Positions 1 to 6,614 of a stretch of DNA of 23,545 nt are shown here, in pieces. A program made the translations under genes and the position numbers. Below the pieces are notes generated by a model, which was not told where the DNA came from, did not search any database, and saw only the letters and a list, made by a program, of their open reading frames with translations. The stretch is from Bryobacteraceae bacterium (GTDB lineage: Bacteria > Acidobacteriota > Terriglobia > Bryobacterales > Bryobacteraceae): the NCBI GenBank assembly GCA_025929455.1, contig JAICMB010000002.1, positions 1 to 23,545 on the forward strand, read 5' to 3'. The number at the start of each line of letters is the position of its first letter. Position 1 is the stretch's first letter.

Positions 1-90
1 AGGCGATCGACGAGGGTGGTCTTCAGCGGCCATGGCCGCGGCGGGAGCGAATGCCGCGGTTTTGAGAATAGTTCGACGCGTTACAGCCAT
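1..90 (-). CDS. N-terminus of a Tat-exported protein, cut by the left window edge
   Basis: Reading the minus strand from an ATG at 90 gives 30 codons open to the window edge. The peptide starts MAVTRRTILKTAAF and continues through an Ala-rich stretch to a likely cleavage site of the AMAA/ED type near residue 22. T-R-R-T-I-L-K matches the twin-arginine consensus (S/T-R-R-x-F/L/I-L-K), followed by a weakly hydrophobic segment and small residues, so the product is probably folded in the cytoplasm and exported by Tat. It lies 65 bp downstream of the amidase stop on the same strand and could be co-transcribed with it. No clear Shine-Dalgarno is visible. The mature domain is outside the window, so function is unknown. 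In acidobacteria such leaders often precede sugar isomerase-like or oxidoreductase domains, but nothing here shows which. Confidence 0.6.
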   Translation of the reverse strand, partial: MAVTRRTILKTAAFAPAAAMAAEDHPRRSP

Positions 91-155
91 TGCATGCAGA
101 ATACAACGCCACAAGGCCTGCACGCAGCAGCGATGGCGGACGCCGTGGGACTACG

Positions 156-1523
156 TCAGCACTCGCCCGCAAGATCTTCGAGAGCAGCGCCGACACGCAA
201 CACCATCTGTTCTTCGAACGGGCGACCGATGATCTGCAATCCGATCGGAAGACCGGCTGAGGTCTTGCCGCACGGGATGGAGAGCGCCGGCAAGCCCAGG
301 GCGTTTACTCCGCGCACGAGGCGTGTGGCGGCCAAACGCGTATCGTACGAATTCCCGCCGATCTCAACCGTAGTCTGGCCGATTCGCGGCGCGGGAATCG
401 GCGTTGTGGGTGTGAGCAGGCAATCGACCATATGAAAGATGATCGACCAATCCCGCATGAAGTGCCGCCGCAAGCGCTGCGCGTTTACGTAATCGGTCGC
501 GGGCACCAGCCGTCCCTGATCGAGCAGAGCAAGCACATCTGCGCCTATGTGTTCGCGCTGGTGATGATGCATCTCATGCACCGCCGACGCCTCGGCCAGA
601 AGAATCACGCGAGAGACGGTGTTCAATGCGTCAAGGTCCGGGACGGCAACCGGGCGGATCTGCGCCCCTCGTTTTGCAGCGGCCGCCGCGCACGCCGTCA
701 CGGCCGCATGGATTTCGTCGTCTACACCATCGAAGAAGTGATTGCGAGGTACCCCGAGGCGAATACCTCCTACCGAACAGACGGGAGGCGGCACGTACTC
801 TCGTACCGGTTCGACACTGGAATTGGGATCGCGGTCGTCGTGACCGGCCATCGCATTGTATGCGACCGCTACGTCGCGCACCGTCCGCGCCATCGGCCCG
901 ACGTGGTCCAGACTCAATCCGAGCGGTTTTACGCCATAGCGGCTGACGCGTCCGTACGTGGGCTTCAGGCCGGCTATTCCGCAAAACGATGCAGGTATTC
1001 GAATGGATCCGCCGGTGTCCGTTCCCGTCCCCATGAAACACATGCCGGTAGCGACTGCGGCGCCGGAGCCCCCGCTCGATCCTCCGGGCGTACAGTCGAC
1101 GTTGTGCGGATTTCGAATGACACCGAAGTGCGGGTTCGCCGACGTGATCCCATACGCCATTTCATGCAAGCCGGTCTTTCCGACCATCACTGCCCCAGCT
1201 TCGTGCAGGAGGCGGACTACGGTTGCGTCAAAATCCGGGACGTAATCGGCGAACAGTTTCGATCCCGAGGTGGTGAGCAGATCTTTCGTGCAGATGATGT
1301 CTTTATGAGCGATCGGGATTCCGTGCAAGGGGCCTCGATCGGCGCCCGACGCCAGTTCGGCATCCAGCCGGTCGGCTTCGCCGCGCGCCTCGTCCGCGCA
1401 GACGGTAATGAACGCGTTCAGGCGCGGGCTTTCGCGCTCGATCGCCGAGAGACATTCGTCCACCAACTCCCGGCAGGAGATCGATTTCCGGCGCAGTGCT
1501 TCACCGGCTTCCGCGATGGTCAC
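156..1523 (-). CDS. Amidase signature family hydrolase (GatA-like), 455 aa
   Basis: Serine amidohydrolase of the amidase signature family, which hydrolyses or transfers amide nitrogen with a Ser-cisSer-Lys triad. The triad is complete and correctly spaced: Lys74 in GIPIAHKD, cis-Ser149 in the GGSSGGSGAA loop and nucleophile Ser173 in DTGGSIRIP. The 75- and 24-residue gaps equal those of fatty acid amide hydrolase. The C-terminal GLPIGLQIIG block typical of the family is present, and 455 aa is a usual length. The start is GTG at 1523, overlapping the stop of the small upstream gene (GTGA), which implies translational coupling. Without gatB or gatC nearby, a stand-alone amidase is more likely than the tRNA amidotransferase A subunit. 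The substrate cannot be read from the sequence. Confidence 0.9.
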   Translation of the reverse strand: MTIAEAGEALRRKSISCRELVDECLSAIERESPRLNAFITVCADEARGEADRLDAELASGADRGPLHGIPIAHKDIICTKDLLTTSGSKLFADYVPDFDATVVRLLHEAGAVMVGKTGLHEMAYGITSANPHFGVIRNPHNVDCTPGGSSGGSGAAVATGMCFMGTGTDTGGSIRIPASFCGIAGLKPTYGRVSRYGVKPLGLSLDHVGPMARTVRDVAVAYNAMAGHDDRDPNSSVEPVREYVPPPVCSVGGIRLGVPRNHFFDGVDDEIHAAVTACAAAAAKRGAQIRPVAVPDLDALNTVSRVILLAEASAVHEMHHHQREHIGADVLALLDQGRLVPATDYVNAQRLRRHFMRDWSIIFHMVDCLLTPTTPIPAPRIGQTTVEIGGNSYDTRLAATRLVRGVNALGLPALSIPCGKTSAGLPIGLQIIGRPFEEQMVLRVGAALEDLAGEC

Positions 1524-1672
1524 TTATCGTCGGGACCTTCCAGTCGGAAGACGACAGCGGCATCGGTGGAGGAAGGGAGTGCGGGTAAGAGTTCCCGCAC
1601 GGAATCAATGAGCGCCGAAACGGTTGGCTGTATGCGCTCCAACTGCTCCGGTGGTATGGTGGGCGACTCCAT
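1520..1672 (-). CDS. Small acidic protein coupled to the amidase, 50 aa
   Basis: A short frame ends in TGA, four bases overlapping the GTG start of the amidase. From ATG at 1672 it encodes 50 residues, beginning MESPTIPPEQLERIQP and ending in an acidic LEGPDDK. The middle (about residues 10-28) is predicted helical. An alternative ATG at 1708 would add 12 residues; neither start has a strong ribosome binding site. The tight overlap argues for a real gene that feeds ribosomes into the amidase. Small helical partners of amidases are known (GatC with GatA, AtzG with AtzE), and this could be a distant equivalent, but I see no diagnostic motif, so that role is inference from position and size. It could also be only a leader peptide. 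Confidence 0.5.
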   Translation of the reverse strand: MESPTIPPEQLERIQPTVSALIDSVRELLPALPSSTDAAVVFRLEGPDDK

Positions 1673-1772
1673 ACCGCGTATGTTAGCGCTGTGAGCGCAC
1701 GTATACATAAGCCACGCCGCAACGTTCCCGGCGCACGCGGCTCTGGTAGCCTAATAGCGGCTTACGTCGAAG

Positions 1773-3020
1773 ATGCAGATTCAAACGGTACGGCCGTACC
1801 TACTGTCCTGCCCGCTGGAGCGCCCGCTGCGACTGCTCTACTACGGTGGCGAACGGACCATTATCAAACGCGATGCCATGGTGATCCGCGTGGAAGCCGA
1901 CAACGGACTGATCGGGTACGCACCGGGGCAGGGCAGCGAGAAGGCGCGCGACGCCATCGCCGGCGTTATCGCCCCGTTTCTTCAAGGGCACGAACTGGCC
2001 GATCCCGACGCGCTCCGAGTGAAGTTCGCGGCCGGTCCGGGCATCGACCCCGAGCTCGAAAAGATCTACTGCTCGGTCGAAATTGCGCTTTACGATCTCG
2101 TGGCCAAGGCGCGCGACGTGCCGCTTTCGGAACTGATCGGAGGGCGCGTGCGGGACCGCATCCGGCTGTACGGAAGTGCCGGCATGTACATGACGCCGGA
2201 ACATTATGCCGAGGAAGCGCAGGCCATCGCGGGCCTGGGTTTTCAGGCTTACAAGATGCGGGCGGGCAGTGGTCCCGAGCAGGACGTCGAAACCATTCGA
2301 CGCATGCGTGATGCGACAGGGCCCGACTTCGACCTGATGATTGACGCTCACACCTGGTGGCGTATGGGCAACCGCAACTACACGGAAGCGCAAGTAAAAG
2401 AGCTCGCCGAAGCCTTCGCCGCGCAACACATCGCGTGGCTTGAAGAACCGCTGCCGCCCACCGACCACGCGGCCTACCGCCGGCTGAAGGAGATCGACAG
2501 AGTCGCAATCGCCAGCGGCGAACACGAGTCGAGCGAAGCCGGCTTTCTGGACCTGATCGCGACCGAGAGCGTGGATTACGTACAGATGGACATCGTCTGT
2601 CAGGGAGGATACCCGCTCGCGCGGCGGCTGTTTCCCGAGATCGCGCGTGCCGGGCTACGCTTTGCGTTTCACAGTTGGGGCACGGCGCTGGAGGTTGTGG
2701 CGGCGGCGCAGCTCGGCATTTGTTGGCCCGAAATGGTCGTGGAATGGCTGGAGTACCCGTGCTATGCGACGGCCGGTAGCCCTGGGATGTACCCGTTCCC
2801 GCTCGCGTCGGAAATTCTGAAGCAACCGCTCGAAATCGAAGCGGGAGATCTGGTCGTGCCGCGCACCTCCGGCCTGGGCGTAGAAGTGGACGAAAGTGCG
2901 TTCGAGCGCTATCCGTGGATTCCGGGCCCATGGTCGTTTTTCGAGATCGCCTCCCCGCACGAGATGCGCGCCGTAACATCGGACCATAGCGAACCTTGGT
3001 ATGGCCGGATTCCGGCGTAG
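1773..3020 (+). CDS. Mandelate racemase/muconate lactonizing family enzyme, probable acid-sugar dehydratase, 415 aa
   Basis: Enolase-superfamily enzyme that abstracts a proton alpha to a carboxylate bound to Mg2+. An N-terminal capping domain (about 1-125) precedes the (beta/alpha)7-beta barrel. Metal ligands are in place: Asp191 (LMIDAH), Glu224 (WLEEP) and Glu250 (SGEH). The general base dyad of the mandelate racemase subgroup is Asp273 (QMDI) and His300 (FAFHSW), with Glu307 placed like the family's final active-site acid. The second-strand motif is Lys161-Met-Arg163 rather than the usual KxK, so one of the two lysine bases is replaced by Arg. This favours a His-dependent sugar-acid dehydratase over a two-base racemase, but the substrate is unknown. 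Length is normal. It opens a five-gene plus-strand run, and its last 20 bases overlap the next gene. Confidence 0.88.
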   Translation: MQIQTVRPYLLSCPLERPLRLLYYGGERTIIKRDAMVIRVEADNGLIGYAPGQGSEKARDAIAGVIAPFLQGHELADPDALRVKFAAGPGIDPELEKIYCSVEIALYDLVAKARDVPLSELIGGRVRDRIRLYGSAGMYMTPEHYAEEAQAIAGLGFQAYKMRAGSGPEQDVETIRRMRDATGPDFDLMIDAHTWWRMGNRNYTEAQVKELAEAFAAQHIAWLEEPLPPTDHAAYRRLKEIDRVAIASGEHESSEAGFLDLIATESVDYVQMDIVCQGGYPLARRLFPEIARAGLRFAFHSWGTALEVVAAAQLGICWPEMVVEWLEYPCYATAGSPGMYPFPLASEILKQPLEIEAGDLVVPRTSGLGVEVDESAFERYPWIPGPWSFFEIASPHEMRAVTSDHSEPWYGRIPA

Positions 3021-4281
3021 CACGTCACTGCACGCAGGTGTTGTCCTGTGCGCCTTATCAATCGCCGCCGCCGCGCGCGCCGATGCACTCGACGACCTCG
3101 CGGCGAATGTAAACGCAATCTGCGTCCGCCACTCCGCACAAACGGCCCGCTTGGCCGCCGCCGCCCAAGCGACCGTGCGCGCGATGATCGCGGGGCACTC
3201 GCTCTATCTCAGCAGCGAAGATCACGCCTGGGTTGCCGACGCGATCAATCGCGGTGGCGGACTACAGGCTATCGACGACCTCTCGCGATGGAAGCCGAAA
3301 GCGGGCGACGTAGTCTGGCTGGCCTACAACGGTGTCAGCTATGAAGAGGACGCGGCGCGCATAAAAGCGCTCGAAGCCCGCGGTGCAATGGTCGTGGCAT
3401 TCGGCCCGCCGCTGCCGGAAGGTCATCGCCCCGCGCCGCTATGGGTGGACAGCCTCAGCAACTGGTCCGGCGACCGCAGTACCACACTCATCGCTAACTT
3501 GCTCTCGCTTTGGGAGACGACAGGCGAGCTGGCCGCCGCAGCGGCGCGCCAGGAGCATACGCTGGTCTTCCTCGAGGGCGATTCGGCGCCGCACGCGCAC
3601 GACCGCAAACTGCTCTACGGCGGTCTGATTTTTCACGAAGGCTTTCCGCGCATGCAACCCATCGTGCCGGGCGCGCTGGCAAAAGAATACGACATGGACG
3701 CGGCGGCGATGCTCCATGCGATCACGCATCAGGAACTGGACGCCATCGGACAAGCCGGCATTGAAATGGCGCGGCGCACGCGCAAGGGTGAGCACGTCGC
3801 GTTTATCCCGAGCGGCGCTGTGATCAACGAACTGGCCGACCGCTCCGGCGAAATGTTCCGTCTTTTCGACGAAGCAGGCCTCGCAAACCCCGCCCCACCA
3901 TTGATCACTGAAACGCTGCCGGGCATGGGGCTCGCGACCATGCCGCCGCACGAAGAAGAACGCACCGGCATGGACACACGCCGTCTCGACAAGTACCTGA
4001 ACAAGGGCGGCATGCTCGTTTATTTCGGCTACGATCATGTCCCGCCGGCACTTCGCCTCGCGATGTCGAAAACACGCACGCGCACGATCTGGATCGTTTC
4101 GCCGTCGGCCTATGAAACGGGGCTCTCGCAGGAGCGCGATGCGCTGATCGACCAACACTGTCCGGTGTCGGACGCCGCCGTCGACGCGCCTGGCTACGAC
4201 ATACGCATTCTGCCGCTCTCCGGCGTGGCGCAGGCGTTCATCTACGGACTGCTCGTAAAGGCGATCAATGGTGCGCGCTAG
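3001..4281 (+). CDS. Secreted SIS-like (sugar isomerase fold) protein of unknown function, 426 aa
   Basis: The N-terminus is a signal peptide: basic FRRS, hydrophobic GVVLCALSIAAA, and a likely cleavage site ARA/DA after residue 27. The mature part begins with a helix rich in Ala, then GHSLYLSSEDHAWVADAINRGG (residues 65-86) and GDVVWLAYNGVSYEEDAARI (102-121), followed by ARGAMVVAFG. This spacing resembles a SIS phosphosugar-binding domain: strand, small-residue loop, helix, then a GD..(I/V).S..G-type strand. A weaker second strand-helix pattern near GGMLVYFGYDHV may be a second half. SIS domains are normally cytoplasmic, so export is unusual. The identification is by pattern only, and catalytic residues cannot be named. 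The gene starts inside the end of the dehydratase gene and overlaps the deacetylase gene by 14 bases, so it is part of the operon. Confidence 0.7.
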   Translation: MAGFRRSTSLHAGVVLCALSIAAAARADALDDLAANVNAICVRHSAQTARLAAAAQATVRAMIAGHSLYLSSEDHAWVADAINRGGGLQAIDDLSRWKPKAGDVVWLAYNGVSYEEDAARIKALEARGAMVVAFGPPLPEGHRPAPLWVDSLSNWSGDRSTTLIANLLSLWETTGELAAAAARQEHTLVFLEGDSAPHAHDRKLLYGGLIFHEGFPRMQPIVPGALAKEYDMDAAAMLHAITHQELDAIGQAGIEMARRTRKGEHVAFIPSGAVINELADRSGEMFRLFDEAGLANPAPPLITETLPGMGLATMPPHEEERTGMDTRRLDKYLNKGGMLVYFGYDHVPPALRLAMSKTRTRTIWIVSPSAYETGLSQERDALIDQHCPVSDAAVDAPGYDIRILPLSGVAQAFIYGLLVKAINGAR

Positions 4282-4981
4282 CACGGCGGCCGCGACCGGA
4301 GTCACGGCAGCGGCCTGTGCTGCGCTCGCCTATGCCGTGCGTGCCCCCGGTTGCGCGTGGCTCGACGGTTCTGCATGCCGCGGATCGCGCGAGCGCCGCG
4401 CGCTATCCCTGACCTTCGATGACGGCCCGAGCGAATCGACGCCCGAGCTGCTCGACGTATTGGCCGAGCACGGCGTGCCCGCGACGTTCTTCCTGTGCGG
4501 TGCGAACGTGCGGCGTCTACCCGCCGTCGCGCGCCGCATCGCCGCGGCCGGGCACGAACTCGGCAACCACTCCGATACGCATGCCTATTTCCCCGGCCGC
4601 AGCGCTGCCTTTATTCGCGACGAACTCCGGCGCGCGCAGCAATCGATTGCAAACGCCACCGGATGTGCGCCGCGTCTGTTCCGCCCGCCGTATGGCGCGC
4701 GTTGGTTCGGCCTGCGGGACGCGCAGCGCGAGGCCGGCTTGCACAGCGTAATGTGGACCGTGCTGGCGCTAGACTGGAAATTGCCGGAAGCCCGCATCGC
4801 GGCGCGCGTCCTCGCAGGCGCGGTAAATGGCGCGATTTTGTGCCTGCACGATGGACGCGGCCTCGAAACGCAACCCGATATTCATGTCACGATTCGGGCG
4901 CTGCAGCGCATCCTACCAGTGCTGAGAGAGAACGGTTACCATTTCGAGAAGGTGAGCGATATTTTATGCCCGACGACTTGA
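4268..4981 (+). CDS. NodB-homology polysaccharide deacetylase, exported or membrane-anchored, 237 aa
   Basis: Carbohydrate esterase family 4 deacetylase removing N- or O-acetyl groups from a polysaccharide with a bound divalent metal. All motifs are visible: TFDDGP (49-54, catalytic Asp51 and metal ligand Asp52), the HSxTH-type metal site GNHSDTH (His101, His105), RPPYG (139-143), Asp169-Trp170 and LHDG (193-196, catalytic His194). Residues 1-25 form a short Ala-rich hydrophobic segment, suggesting export or an N-terminal anchor, so it probably acts on envelope or extracellular glycan such as peptidoglycan or an exopolysaccharide. It overlaps the upstream gene by 14 bases and the downstream acyl carrier protein by 16, a compact arrangement implying coupled expression. 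It is a minimal NodB domain without extra binding modules. Confidence 0.92.
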   Translation: MVRASTAAATGVTAAACAALAYAVRAPGCAWLDGSACRGSRERRALSLTFDDGPSESTPELLDVLAEHGVPATFFLCGANVRRLPAVARRIAAAGHELGNHSDTHAYFPGRSAAFIRDELRRAQQSIANATGCAPRLFRPPYGARWFGLRDAQREAGLHSVMWTVLALDWKLPEARIAARVLAGAVNGAILCLHDGRGLETQPDIHVTIRALQRILPVLRENGYHFEKVSDILCPTT

Positions 4982-5241
4982 ACAACCAGGTGATAGCCGT
5001 CATCGCGGAAACGCAGCACATGCCCGTGGAGAATATCAAAGAGGAAAGCAGTTTTCAGGAACTGGGAATCGATTCGCTCGACGGCATCAACATTCTTTTT
5101 GCCCTCGAGAGCAAATTCAACATCAATATTCCCGACGATCAGGCGACCGCCATCCGCACGGTTCACGATGCGGTCGAGGGCGTGCGCAAACTGCTGCAGG
5201 GCGGCGGCGAAGAACGACCTGAAGTTGCGGTACAGGCCTGA
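4966..5241 (+). CDS. Acyl carrier protein, 91 aa
   Basis: Small acidic four-helix carrier whose conserved serine takes a 4'-phosphopantetheine arm and holds acyl chains as thioesters. The signature ELGIDSLDGINI gives Ser37 as the attachment site, and the flanking pattern (VIAETQHMPVENI at the N-terminus, FNINIPDD in the third region) is that of AcpP-like proteins. ATG 4966 is chosen because it gives a normal length and has AAGGTGAG about nine bases upstream, inside the deacetylase gene. The tail after about residue 78 is longer than in AcpP. It sits directly before a ketosynthase and is not next to fabD, fabG or fabZ, so it is more likely a dedicated carrier for a specialised pathway than the housekeeping ACP. 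Confidence 0.92.
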   Translation: MPDDLNNQVIAVIAETQHMPVENIKEESSFQELGIDSLDGINILFALESKFNINIPDDQATAIRTVHDAVEGVRKLLQGGGEERPEVAVQA

Positions 5242-5265
5242 GGGCACGCGCGGGTGACGGCATAA

Positions 5266-6480
5266 ATGACCCGGCGCGTAGCCGTAACCGGACTCGGCGT
5301 AATCTCCGCGCTGGGACACGATCGTAAGCAGTTCTGGGAGGCGCTCGCCGCCGGCCGTTCGGGCATACGGCCGATGACGCTGGTCGACCGCAGCCTGTTC
5401 CGGTTTCCAAATGGCGCGGAGGTGCCGGATTACGATCCGTTGCGCTGGTTCGACGAAAAAGATCTCTCTCTGATCGACCGCTTTGCGCAATTCGGCGTGA
5501 TCGCGGCGCGTGAGGCGATCGCCGATGCCGGCCTCGAGATGACTCCGGATCTGCGCGAGCGGACCGCGATTATCACCGGCTCGTGCGTGGGCGGACAGAC
5601 CACCGAAGACGAGGGCTTCGAGGCCGTTTATAAGAACGGCAGCCCGCGCGTGAATCCGTTCACAATCCCGCGCACCATGGGCAACGCCGCCGCGAGCAGG
5701 ATCTCGGTCGATCTCGGTGTCGTCGGGCCGACGTATACGGTTTCCACCGCGTGCTCGTCCGCCACTCACGCGATCGGCCAGGCGTTCTGGATGGTGCGGC
5801 AGGGCATCACTGACGCCGCGATCACGGGCGGCAGTGAGGCCGTCTTCAGCTTCGGTTTTCTGAAGGCGTGGGAAGCCATGCGAGTGGTATCTCCCGACAC
5901 GTGCCGTCCATTTTCGAAGGACCGCCGCGGCCTGATTCTCGGCGAGGGCGGCGCGATGCTGGTCCTCGAACCGCTGGACGCCGCGGTGGCGCGCGGCGCG
6001 CGCATCTACGCCGAGATCGTCGGCTTCGGTATGTCGAGCGACGCCCACCATATCACCCAGCCGAATGCGGGCGGTGCGGCGCGCGCGATGCGGCTCGCAC
6101 TCGAGGATGGAAGGCTTGCGGCCGAGGAGATCGGCTATATCAACGCGCACGGGACCGGCACAGCCGTCAACGACGCAACCGAGACCACGGCGATTCGCAG
6201 CGTTTTCGGCGCGCATGCGGATCGTCTGCCGGTGAGCTCGACGAAATCCATGCACGGGCACGCGCTCGGCGCCGCGGGTGCGATCGAGGCGGCGGCGACC
6301 ATACTAGCGCTGCGCTGCGGCACGCTGCCGCCGACAGTGAATTACACCACGCCCGATCCCGCGTGCGATCTCGACATCATCCCGAATGCCGCGCGAAAAA
6401 ACGAAGCCACGGCCGCGCTGTCGAACTCATTCGCGTTCGGCGGACTCAACGCGGTACTGGCGTTCCGCCGCTGGCACTAG
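5266..6480 (+). CDS. Beta-ketoacyl-ACP synthase II-type (FabF-like) condensing enzyme, 404 aa
   Basis: Decarboxylating thiolase-fold enzyme that extends an acyl chain on ACP by two carbons from malonyl-ACP. The Cys-His-His triad of the FabB/FabF class is intact: Cys163 in STACSSATHA, His295 in NAHGTGTAVND and His332 in STKSMHGHALGAAG, with Lys327 also conserved. The C-terminal SNSFAFGGLNAVL glycine-rich motif is complete, and the length is typical. It follows the acyl carrier protein by 24 bases. An ACP-ketosynthase pair detached from other fatty-acid genes, and beside a NodB-family deacetylase, points to synthesis of a special acyl group. It could be a second FabF, but context favours a dedicated enzyme. 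The last gene of the run, it is followed by a candidate promoter for the next unit. Confidence 0.93.
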   Translation: MTRRVAVTGLGVISALGHDRKQFWEALAAGRSGIRPMTLVDRSLFRFPNGAEVPDYDPLRWFDEKDLSLIDRFAQFGVIAAREAIADAGLEMTPDLRERTAIITGSCVGGQTTEDEGFEAVYKNGSPRVNPFTIPRTMGNAAASRISVDLGVVGPTYTVSTACSSATHAIGQAFWMVRQGITDAAITGGSEAVFSFGFLKAWEAMRVVSPDTCRPFSKDRRGLILGEGGAMLVLEPLDAAVARGARIYAEIVGFGMSSDAHHITQPNAGGAARAMRLALEDGRLAAEEIGYINAHGTGTAVNDATETTAIRSVFGAHADRLPVSSTKSMHGHALGAAGAIEAAATILALRCGTLPPTVNYTTPDPACDLDIIPNAARKNEATAALSNSFAFGGLNAVLAFRRWH

Positions 6481-6529
6481 ACGCGCTGTGTGCCGGACCG
6501 ACACACCGGAATGGGCTGCTGCGCGGGTA

Positions 6530-6535
6530 TATAAT
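6530..6535 (+). promoter_or_regulatory. Candidate -10 box upstream of the HTH/FG-GAP gene
   Basis: A perfect TATAAT lies in the AT-rich island TATATAATAAT, the only such stretch in an otherwise GC-rich 125-bp gap between the ketosynthase and the next gene. No good -35 hexamer is seen at 16-18 bp upstream, so the assignment rests on the -10 alone. It lies about 80 bp before the chosen start codon. Confidence 0.4.
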
Positions 6536-6599
6536 AATCCGGCAGCGTACCCGCAGGCGGCGTCGATAGCAGGCCTGATGCGACAGTACGCGAACAGTC

Positions 6600-6606
6600 G
6601 GAGGGG
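6600..6606 (+). promoter_or_regulatory. Ribosome binding site that decides the start of the HTH/FG-GAP gene
   Basis: GGAGGGG sits eight bases before GTG 6615. A GTG at 6606 overlaps this sequence and would leave no spacing, so 6615 is preferred. Confidence 0.6.
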
Positions 6607-6614
6607 TGCCGGCC

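Noticed and set aside
432..1694. Long plus-strand frame (420 aa) opposite the amidase
   Set aside because: Arg/His-rich shadow of a gene with a complete catalytic triad on the other strand.
1966..2979. 337-aa minus-strand frame inside the enolase-superfamily gene
   Set aside because: Composition dominated by Arg, Ala and Pro, no motif, fully antisense to a clear gene.
3439..4305. 288-aa minus-strand frame opposite the SIS-like gene
   Set aside because: Antisense shadow. The plus frame has a signal peptide and operon overlaps on both sides.
4936..6261. 441-aa minus-strand frame opposite the ACP and ketosynthase genes
   Set aside because: Both plus-strand genes have intact active sites; this frame is His/Arg-rich without motifs.
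4268..6480. True nodulation-factor locus
   Set aside because: No nodA, nodC or nod box-like sequence is visible; similarity is at the protein-class level only.
6488..6504. TGTGT/ACACA inverted repeat as terminator after the ketosynthase
   Set aside because: Only a short stem with a long loop and no T-tract.
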